Source: Dehalococcoidia bacterium
GTDB lineage: Bacteria; Chloroflexota; Dehalococcoidia; Dehalococcoidales; BS750m-G39
Direction: 5' to 3'
Length of the DNA: 34,639 nt
Assembly: GCA_030608005.1 (NCBI GenBank)
Contig: JAUWIX010000013.1
Span: forward strand, 1-34,639
Positions 27,537 through 34,639 of this stretch are shown piece by piece. The notes beneath the pieces are model-generated. The model saw only the letters and a program-made list of their open reading frames with translations, searched no databases and was not told the origin of the DNA. Both the position numbers and the translations under genes were made by a program. Within the stretch, counting starts at the first letter, position 1, and each line of letters starts with the position of its first letter.

Positions 27537-28090
27537 GCAAGAAGTCAGCCAATTTAGATAGACAGATAAAGTGCATTAAAGATTGTATTGAGGAGCTCAA
27601 GCAGCAAAGACATCGATTTGAGCTCCTTATGATTATATTACGTAACAGTCAGCAAGTTTTAGACCAGTGGACTATGCAGTACATCGGACTCCTAGAGATG
27701 AAGCGTGAGGTCGGACTCAAGTTAATCTTATTGCCGCAAAAAGAGAGGGAATCGTTAAAGGAAGTTTTGGGTTCTAAAACATTAGAAGAGCACGATAATA
27801 TTATTGATGAATCGATTTCACAACTAGTGTCAGAAGGTAGAATATTAACAATTGCGGAAATGGAAACAGCATTGGCAAAGATTGATGCACTAATTGTAGA
27901 ATTAATTACTTGTGTTAACCGAATACAGCAAGGGGAAAAGGCAGCAACTCGTAGTGCGAAAGAGATTATCCTCAAAAAGGTAGCACCAATTGGCCTTGGA
28001 CTCGCTTTAGTTGGTGTAGATATACCTTCACAAAGCTGGCCTACGGTTATAGGCGGTACTTATATAATATATACAGCTAGCATGAATTGA
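27533..28090 (+). CDS. hypothetical coiled-coil protein with hydrophobic C-terminus
   Basis: TTGA overlap with the previous gene; C-terminal VAPIGLGLALVGVDIPSQSWPTVIGGTYIIYTASMN. Confidence 0.6.
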   Translation: MSKKSANLDRQIKCIKDCIEELKQQRHRFELLMIILRNSQQVLDQWTMQYIGLLEMKREVGLKLILLPQKERESLKEVLGSKTLEEHDNIIDESISQLVSEGRILTIAEMETALAKIDALIVELITCVNRIQQGEKAATRSAKEIILKKVAPIGLGLALVGVDIPSQSWPTVIGGTYIIYTASMN

Positions 28091-28122
28091 GAACGAGGGA
28101 CGCAACCTGCCTTAATGAACCC

Positions 28123-30708
28123 CTACCCCTCCCTTGCCTTCTTCTGCAGTTCGTAGAGTTTGGTGATGGCTTCCAGCGGAGTCAAGGAGTTAATGTCCAG
28201 CTTCTCAAGCTCCTCTATCAGCGGTGACTTTTGCCCTAAAAGTGGTAACTGTTGTGGCACAGCCTCTTTGCGTCGGCGGCGACCTTTGAGTGAGCGTTTA
28301 GCTAAAGTTTTTTGGCTATCCCCTTCTAGCTCTTCCAAAACCTCCTGGGCACGGTGCACCACCGATTTGGGCAGCCCGGCTAGCTTGGCTACATGGATGC
28401 CATAGCTCTTGTCAACGCCACCAGGTACAATCTTATATAAAAAGGTAACCTCCCCACACTCCTCAGCTACGGCAACATTGAAGTTCTTCACCCTGGGCAG
28501 GAAGCTGGCTAGCTCCACCAGTTCGTGATAGTGGGTAGCAAACAGGGTCTTTGCCCCCAGCCTGGGATAAGAATGAATATACTCGGCAACGGCGCGGGCA
28601 ATGGAAAGTCCATCATAGGTGCTGGTGCCCCGCCCAATCTCATCTAAAATGATTAGTGAGCGTGGGGTGGCATTATTCAGGATATTGGCTGTCTCCACCA
28701 TCTCTACCATAAAGGTGGATTGACCCGCCGGCAGGTCTTCCCTGGCACCAATTCGGGTAAAGATTCGGTCGACCAGGCAAATAGTGGCTGATTCAGCGGG
28801 GACAAAGCTGCCAATCTGAGCCAGAAGCACAATTAAGGCTACCTGCCGCAGGTAGGTTGATTTGCCCGACATATTAGGACCGGTGAGGACGATAAGCTGG
28901 GCGTCATCGTTGGATAGATAGGTATCATTGGACACAAAGCTACCCTCAACCAGACTCCTCTCCACTACCGGGTGGCGTCCCTGTGAAATAACGAGCTCAT
29001 TGTCCGTGGTCAACTCAGGGCGGACATAGCTATGGCGCACTGCTACCTCAGCCAGACTGGAGAAAACATCTACATCAGCCAGGGCATTGGCTGAAGCCGA
29101 AATGCGCTCGCCGGATGCCCCTACCTGGTGACATACCTGACGAAATATTTGAGCCTCAAGCTCAGCAATTCTGTCCTGGGCATTCAAAATCAGCGACTCA
29201 TACTCCTTTAGCTCCGGGGTGAAGAAGCGCTCGCCACCGACCAGCGTCTGCTTCCTGATATAGTCCTGAGGCACCTGAGGAAGGTTGGACTTAGATACCT
29301 CAATATAGTAACCAAAGACCTTATTAAAGCCCACCTTCAGCGACTTAATCCCGGTTCTCTCTCGCTCCTTGCGCTCCAGGTCAGCCAGGTATTGCTTGGC
29401 ATTTCTAGATGTCTGGCGAAGGCTATCCAACTCCTCAGAGAAACCCTGCCTCACTACACCACCCTCATCCAGACTGCCCGGCTGCTCCACTACAGCCCGG
29501 GAAATCAAATCCACCACCTCAGGGCAGGGCTTTAGCCCATTCTTCAGCCAATTTATTGAGCTTCCAGACTCAACCACCTGCCGAAGCTTTGGTATAACCT
29601 CCAGGCTTCGGCGCAGGGCAACCAGCTCACGCGGGGCGGCAATATCGCCCTTTATCCGGTTAATCAAGCGCTCAAGGTCAGCCACCTCTCCCAGCAAGGA
29701 GATGGTCTGATTGCGAGCCAGGACATGAGCATAAAACCAGCCGATGGCATCCTGCCTCTTGTTCAGCTCGGCTATATCAAGCAGGGGCTGACCAAGCCAC
29801 CGCCGTAACAATCTGCCCCCCATGGCGGTTCGGGTCAGGTCAATAATTGACAGCAGTGAGCCAGCAATAGTTCCAGAGCGGCTGCTGTAGAAAAGCTCCA
29901 GGTTTCTCTGGGTTTGCACATCCAGCGCCATAAAAGAATCGGTGGAGTAGGTAGTGAGCCGGGTTAACTGCCCCAGAACCCCTTTCTGGGTTTCCTGAAT
30001 ATAGTGAATAATAGCGCCGGCGGCCCCGAGCGCCAGGGGTAGATGGGCACAACCATAGCCGTCAAGGGTAGCTACGCCGAAATGGTCGAGCATTGTTTGA
30101 CAGGCTACCTCCAGCTCAAACCAGTAGTCGTCAAGGCGAGTCACCGAAGCAGCCAGCCCCAAATCAGATAAGTCCGAGCTTTCTGCCGTGATAATCTCCG
30201 AGGGCTTGAGTCGCTCCAGTTCAGGAACAGCGCGGTGAAATGGGACCTGGGCAGTGGCGAACTCGCTGGTGGTTATGTCAACATAAGCCAGCCCTACCGC
30301 CTCCTCATCCAGAACCAGGCTGACCAGATAGTTATTGCTCTTGCTATCAAGGAGGCTGGGCTCAACCACCGTGCCTGGAGTTACCACGCGAATGACTTCA
30401 CGCTGGACCAAGCCTTTACCGGGAGCGGGCTGGGTTATCTGCTCACAGATAGCCACCTTATAGCCACGATTGATTAGCCGAGCCAGATAGTTATCCAGGG
30501 CATGATAGGGGATGCCAGCCATAGGCACCCGATACCCCCTGCCCATCTCCCTGGAGGTGAGGACAATCTCCAGCTCCCGAGAGGCAAGTTTGGCATCCTC
30601 GTCAAAGGTCTCATAGAAATCGCCCAAGCGGAAGAAGACAATAGCCTGAGGATACTTTCGCTTAATCCTGAGGTATTGCTGCCGGATAGGGGTTGAGCCT
30701 TCTTTCAT
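28123..30708 (-). CDS. mutS: DNA mismatch repair protein MutS
   Basis: FFRLGDFYETF, LTGPNMSGKSTYLRQVALI, ILDEIGRGTSTYDGLSIARAV, LFATHYHEL. Confidence 0.97.
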   Translation of the reverse strand: MKEGSTPIRQQYLRIKRKYPQAIVFFRLGDFYETFDEDAKLASRELEIVLTSREMGRGYRVPMAGIPYHALDNYLARLINRGYKVAICEQITQPAPGKGLVQREVIRVVTPGTVVEPSLLDSKSNNYLVSLVLDEEAVGLAYVDITTSEFATAQVPFHRAVPELERLKPSEIITAESSDLSDLGLAASVTRLDDYWFELEVACQTMLDHFGVATLDGYGCAHLPLALGAAGAIIHYIQETQKGVLGQLTRLTTYSTDSFMALDVQTQRNLELFYSSRSGTIAGSLLSIIDLTRTAMGGRLLRRWLGQPLLDIAELNKRQDAIGWFYAHVLARNQTISLLGEVADLERLINRIKGDIAAPRELVALRRSLEVIPKLRQVVESGSSINWLKNGLKPCPEVVDLISRAVVEQPGSLDEGGVVRQGFSEELDSLRQTSRNAKQYLADLERKERERTGIKSLKVGFNKVFGYYIEVSKSNLPQVPQDYIRKQTLVGGERFFTPELKEYESLILNAQDRIAELEAQIFRQVCHQVGASGERISASANALADVDVFSSLAEVAVRHSYVRPELTTDNELVISQGRHPVVERSLVEGSFVSNDTYLSNDDAQLIVLTGPNMSGKSTYLRQVALIVLLAQIGSFVPAESATICLVDRIFTRIGAREDLPAGQSTFMVEMVETANILNNATPRSLIILDEIGRGTSTYDGLSIARAVAEYIHSYPRLGAKTLFATHYHELVELASFLPRVKNFNVAVAEECGEVTFLYKIVPGGVDKSYGIHVAKLAGLPKSVVHRAQEVLEELEGDSQKTLAKRSLKGRRRRKEAVPQQLPLLGQKSPLIEELEKLDINSLTPLEAITKLYELQKKAREG

Positions 30709-30710
30709 CT

Positions 30711-30747
30711 CAAGCCTATTCTACTAGAATTTCAGGCTAAAAAGAAA
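30711..30747. promoter_or_regulatory. dyad-containing element, copy 1 (upstream of mutS)
   Basis: caagcctATTCTactAGAATttcaggctaaaaagaaa. Confidence 0.6.
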
Positions 30748-30751
30748 TAAG

Positions 30752-30944
30752 GGGGTTTATCTACCTCATCCCCTTTAGGTTTTTATCTGGTGACCCCATC
30801 CCCCTTTATCCCCCTTCCCCTTATCACGGGGAAGGGGGACTAGTTATATAAGAGAGGCTTCGCCTCTCTTCAACTCTCCTTTGGTCTTTTCCTCCTTCAA
30901 AGGAAAGGAGAGATATAGAAAAGAGGGGCTTCGCCCCTCTTGAC
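30752..30944. repeat. Compound interspersed repeat, copy K
   Basis: ctacctcatcccctttagg...ccccttatcacggggaaggggga...agagaggcttcgcctctct...agaggggcttcgcccctctt. Confidence 0.85.
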
Positions 30945-30972
30945 ACCTGCCTACGAGTAATAACAAACAATT

Positions 30973-31377
30973 TTACCTGAATAGCTCCCAGTCTCTATAG
31001 CCCTGCTGAATAACAGCCAGATACTCCTGTGACGGCTGTGTTTCTTCCAATCGTCCCGCTCTGATATAAGTAACTGCTTTTACAGCGTTACCATCCTCAT
31101 CAAATACGGTAACATTTAGCCTGTTGTAGCTCCGGGGGCAGTCCTCATAGGTGTCCAGTCGTCTCATGTCTTTTTCGGAGACTTCATAGATAGCGCCGAG
31201 AACTTTGTCGCCCCGAGACAGCATAATAGTAGCGTAGCCACCACGCCACTGCCGCGACCAGCCGACAAATATCAGCTTATAGTTAAGCAGGGTAGTCACA
31301 AACATAGGCTTACTCTCTGGCGCACGCTCCCGCATCTGCTTTTTATTCAAATTAGAAGCATAGGCAAAGTAATACAC
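30973..31377 (-). CDS. gamma-glutamylcyclotransferase-fold (AIG2-like) protein
   Basis: MYYFAYASNLNKKQMRERAPESKP...GAIYEVSEKDMRRLDTYEDCPRSYNRLNVTV. Confidence 0.88.
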   Translation of the reverse strand: MYYFAYASNLNKKQMRERAPESKPMFVTTLLNYKLIFVGWSRQWRGGYATIMLSRGDKVLGAIYEVSEKDMRRLDTYEDCPRSYNRLNVTVFDEDGNAVKAVTYIRAGRLEETQPSQEYLAVIQQGYRDWELFR

Positions 31378-31420
31378 TGGTTCTCTCTGTTTCCTCCAAG
31401 AAACTTATACTTCCATAACC

Positions 31421-31457
31421 AAAGCCTATTCTACTAGAATTTTGGGCTAAAAGGAAA
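31421..31457. promoter_or_regulatory. dyad-containing element, copy 2 (upstream of the AIG2-like gene)
   Basis: aaagcctATTCTactAGAATtttgggctaaaaggaaa. Confidence 0.6.
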
Positions 31458-31502
31458 GGGGAGGTTTATTAAAAAGAGGGGCTTCGCCCCTCTTAGACTC
31501 CC
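31458..31502. repeat. Partial interspersed repeat, copy L
   Basis: ggggaggtttattaaaaagaggggcttcgcccctctt. Confidence 0.75.
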
Positions 31503-31584
31503 TCAAAAATAACTTCGGAATAAAGTTAGTGGTATAATATATAGAAAGGTGTAGAACTGTCCTCCAGCCAATAAGGAGATTCAA

Positions 31585-31960
31585 ATGAGAACAAGGCAGA
31601 CCCTACCGCTTATCTTGTTATTCATGGTATTGCTCATAGTAGGGGCTTGTGCCACAGAATCACAAACACAGCCGACTCCCACTCTACCTATTGATAAGCC
31701 ATACCTATCACCCCAAGAAGCCATAAGCATAGCCCAGGAACATAGTATAAACTCCCCTCTCAACATTTACGAGAGACAAGCCAGTATGTATGCCAAAAGG
31801 GGTGGTACACAGGGCTGGAATGCCAGGATATACTGGGAATGGGAAGTGGACTGTAGAACTGCGCCTTCGTTCAGAGAGTAGGAGTCTAACGATTCACCGT
31901 TGGTCTGTGTTTGAAAGTAACATAACCGCAGTGTATGTTGGAGCGTTTAAAGGTAACTAG
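31585..31960 (+). pseudogene. lipoprotein gene with apparent single-base frameshift near 31828
   Basis: Lipobox LLIVGAC; frame 0 stops at 31881. The reading frame continues in register after dropping one base: ...GWNAR|YTGNGKWTVELRLRSESRSLTIHRWSVFESNITAVYVGAFKGN*, TAG at 31958-31960. Confidence 0.65.
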
Positions 31961-32004
31961 CTACTTGAGCAATAACCAGATAACTTAAACAGGAAGAGGG
32001 TAAA

Positions 32005-32595
32005 TTGTCTGATATAGTCTTAGGGGCACTTATTGGGGTTGGCGCGGTCGTAATAGGCGCTATAATCACAGGATTTATTAATTACAGAAACGCTAAATTG
32101 CAACTGACTTATCAAGAAAGAGAAGCTCAGCGAAATAGACTTATTGAACCTAGAAAAGACCTCCTTCTCGATTTGAGGCACACCATTAGCGAGCTGGTAG
32201 ATTGTTCAAATAAGCAAGTGGCTATGATTGTTAGACTTGATAAAGCCTTCAACAAATATGAGGAGGGGTCTCTTGACAGGGAGCTAGAAATAAGGGAATT
32301 TGGTAAGGTTTCAGAGCGACTGAAGCAACTATCAGCACAGTTTGATATACTCCGTGGACAAGTAAGTGACAACAAACTTGACAACTTAATTGAAGCTGTC
32401 AAGGACATACAATACAAAGTAGACACGCAAAGAATGCCTCTTATAAGGTTTTTCAATAATCCTGGCACTGCGGATGCGAACACTCTTGAGTCTGCACTAC
32501 AGACAGATGAGTTTCTTCGTAAAACAGTGTGGAAGCAAGTCCTGCAAGTTAACAAACGGATTGAAGAGTTGTTAAGTGGGGAACCTTCCAGTTAA
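32005..32595 (+). CDS. membrane-anchored coiled-coil protein of unknown function
   Basis: TTG start after aggaagaggg; N-terminal TM VLGALIGVGAVVIGAIITGFI followed by a charged helical region. Confidence 0.65.
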   Translation: MSDIVLGALIGVGAVVIGAIITGFINYRNAKLQLTYQEREAQRNRLIEPRKDLLLDLRHTISELVDCSNKQVAMIVRLDKAFNKYEEGSLDRELEIREFGKVSERLKQLSAQFDILRGQVSDNKLDNLIEAVKDIQYKVDTQRMPLIRFFNNPGTADANTLESALQTDEFLRKTVWKQVLQVNKRIEELLSGEPSS

Positions 32596-32615
32596 TTCAT
32601 ATTCAAGCAGAAATG

Positions 32616-34010
32616 CTATCCCCTCAAATACTCATCTATATCGGCAGCGGCGTGCTTGCCGGCACCCATGGCGCTAATTACGGTGGCAGCGCCGGTAACT
32701 ATATCACCACCAGCCCAGACCTTGGGCTTAACCGTCTTACCGGTCTCCTCATCAGCCACCACTGTGCCCCACCTGGTTGTCTCCAGACCTTCAGTAGTAG
32801 CGGCAATGAGAGGATTGGGACGAGTGCCCAGAGCTACAATCACCACATCTACATCAATAATGAACTCGCTTCCCGGCTTGACAATAGGACGGCGCCGGCC
32901 ACTGTCATCAGGCTCGCCCAGTTCCATCTCATAGCACTCCATGCCAACCACCCAGTTCTGCTCGTTGCCCAGCATCCGCTTGGGATTAGTCAGTAGCTTA
33001 AACTCAATGCCCTCCTCCATGGCATTCTCCACCTCCTCACGACGGGCTGGCATTTCCACCTCAGAGCGGCGATAGACAATATAAACCTGCTCAGCACCAA
33101 GCCTGAGGGCACACCGGGCCGAGTCCATAGCCACATTACCGCCACCAATTACCGCCACCCTCCGCCCAACCTTTACCGGTGTATCATACTCAGGGAAGCG
33201 ATACGCCTTCATCAGATTGACCCGGGTCAGGAATTCATTTGCCGAATATATACCGTTAAGGTTCTCACCAGGGATGTTCAAAAACATGGGTAATCCAGCG
33301 CCAGTGCCGAGGAAAACAGCATAATAGCCACTATTCAGTAACTCGTCTATAGTTACTAATTTACCTATTACTGAGTCCAATTCAATCTTCACCCCTAAAG
33401 AGGCAACATAGTCGACCTCAGCCTGCACAATCTCTTTGGGTAATCTGAACTCTGGGATACCATACATTAGCACTCCACCAGCTACATGCAGCGCCTCAAA
33501 AATGGTAACGCTGTGCCCAAGCTTAGCCAAATCAGCAGCTGCAGTTAATCCGGCTGGTCCTGAGCCGACCACCGCCACCCGCTTACCGCTTGAGGAAGGT
33601 AGGTCTATCGCTATCGCAGCCCCCATATTAGCCCGCTCCCAGTCAGCCACAAACCGCTCCAAACGACCGATAGCGATAGGGGCACCCTTCTTAGCCAGGG
33701 AGCATGTTTGTTCGCACTGGGTCTCCTGAGGGCAAACCCGTCCGCAGATGCCAGGCAGGCTATTCTTACTTTTGAGTATCCTTACTGCTTCAGGCATATT
33801 GCCCTCACGGATAGCTTTGATAAAATCAGGGATATCCACCCCTACTGGACAGCCATCAACACAATTACGCTTCTTACACTGGATACAGCGGCTTGCCTCG
33901 GCTTTAGCCTGCTCTAAACTATAACCTAAAGCAACCTCGTTGAAATTTCTGCCTCGTATCTTGGGGTCTTGCCTGGGCATGGGCTCTCGGTTCAGATTAA
34001 GTTTCGGCAT
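32616..34010 (-). CDS. NADPH-dependent glutamate synthase small-subunit-like / NfnB-like flavoprotein
   Basis: CIQCKKRNCVDGCPVGVDIP, GICGRVCPQETQCEQTC, VAVVGSGPAGLTAAADLAKLGH, VAVIGGGNVAMDSARCALRLGAEQVYIVYRRSEVEMPARREE. Confidence 0.92.
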   Translation of the reverse strand: MPKLNLNREPMPRQDPKIRGRNFNEVALGYSLEQAKAEASRCIQCKKRNCVDGCPVGVDIPDFIKAIREGNMPEAVRILKSKNSLPGICGRVCPQETQCEQTCSLAKKGAPIAIGRLERFVADWERANMGAAIAIDLPSSSGKRVAVVGSGPAGLTAAADLAKLGHSVTIFEALHVAGGVLMYGIPEFRLPKEIVQAEVDYVASLGVKIELDSVIGKLVTIDELLNSGYYAVFLGTGAGLPMFLNIPGENLNGIYSANEFLTRVNLMKAYRFPEYDTPVKVGRRVAVIGGGNVAMDSARCALRLGAEQVYIVYRRSEVEMPARREEVENAMEEGIEFKLLTNPKRMLGNEQNWVVGMECYEMELGEPDDSGRRRPIVKPGSEFIIDVDVVIVALGTRPNPLIAATTEGLETTRWGTVVADEETGKTVKPKVWAGGDIVTGAATVISAMGAGKHAAADIDEYLRG

Positions 34011-34033
34011 ATACCCTCACCTCAGATTTCTAT

Positions 34034-34639
34034 TCAGCGATGAATGCTTCTCTGCCATTGCTCAAAAGAACGCTTCTCTTCATCAAGGTAAATACGCTGG
34101 CGAGCAAAGAGTAGCTCCCAGTCTACCTGATGTCCATCAAAATCAGGACCATCAACACAGGCAAACTTGGTCTCACCGCCAACTGATACCCGACAACAGC
34201 CACACATGCCGGTGCCATCAACCATTATAGGGTTCAGGCTAACAATGGTTTTAACTCCAAAGGGCTCGGTGGTTAGAGCACAAAATTTCATCATGATACT
34301 GGGTCCAATAGCAACAACCCGGTCAACCTCCTCCTCACCTTCAAGTAGCTCCTTTAGTGGCTCGGTTACCAGCCCTTTGCGAGCATAAGAGCCATCATCA
34401 GTAGTAACTATGAGCTGGTCACTGACACTGCGTAGTTCATCTTCCCAAAAGATGAGGCTTTTGTTCCGTGCCCCCATAATGGAAATAACCTTATTACCTT
34501 TGTGCCTCATAGCTCTGGCAATAGGCATTATAGTGGCAACAGCAAATCCCCCGGCAACACAGACTACAGTGCCAAACTTCTCTATATGGGTGGGTAAACC
34601 TAGCGGTCCGATAAAATCAGCAATGAAATCGCCAGTCTG
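34034..34639 (-). CDS. ferredoxin:NADP+ oxidoreductase alpha (NfnA)/PyrK-like subunit, truncated by the window edge
   Basis: Frame continues upstream past 34528 to the edge (QTGDFIADFIGPLGLPTHIEKFGTVVCVAGGFAVATIMPIARAM); CGCCRVSVGGETKFACVDGPDFDGHQVDW 2Fe-2S motif. Confidence 0.9.
   Translation of the reverse strand, partial: QTGDFIADFIGPLGLPTHIEKFGTVVCVAGGFAVATIMPIARAMRHKGNKVISIMGARNKSLIFWEDELRSVSDQLIVTTDDGSYARKGLVTEPLKELLEGEEEVDRVVAIGPSIMMKFCALTTEPFGVKTIVSLNPIMVDGTGMCGCCRVSVGGETKFACVDGPDFDGHQVDWELLFARQRIYLDEEKRSFEQWQRSIHR

Noticed and set aside
369-31502. CRISPR array from the repeated GC-rich units
   Set aside because: Copies are dispersed singly through intergenic gaps with variable internal sequence; no regular short repeat-spacer array or cas genes seen.
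1-34639. tRNA or rRNA genes
   Set aside because: No convincing cloverleaf, TTCGAATC-type T-arm or rRNA segment found by reading; a tRNAscan-SE/Infernal run would be decisive.

Overview
The window looks like a bacterial chromosomal segment, probably Chloroflexota/Dehalococcoidia-like (inferred from gene content and repeat style, not tested). Core genes: trpS, gamma-carbonic-anhydrase-like protein, argS, recG, three tandem degV/fakB paralogs with fakA, rpmB, rpe, argH, argG, argD, argB, argJ, mutS and an NfnA/NfnB-like pair (NfnA runs off the right edge). Accessory cargo: hicBA TA pair abutting argS; a three-gene overlapping operon of two small paralogous HTH proteins plus a Swt1-like HEPN protein with an Rx4H motif (best candidate for an undescribed system); a NotI-like restriction endonuclease and methyltransferase inserted between argG and argH; higBA with a consensus promoter placed for leaderless initiation; a three-gene coupled orphan operon; and a lipoprotein gene with an apparent single-base frameshift. 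At least a dozen copies of a GC-rich double-hairpin repeat occupy the intergenic gaps. One copy appears to have become the ribosome-binding site and start codon of argB.
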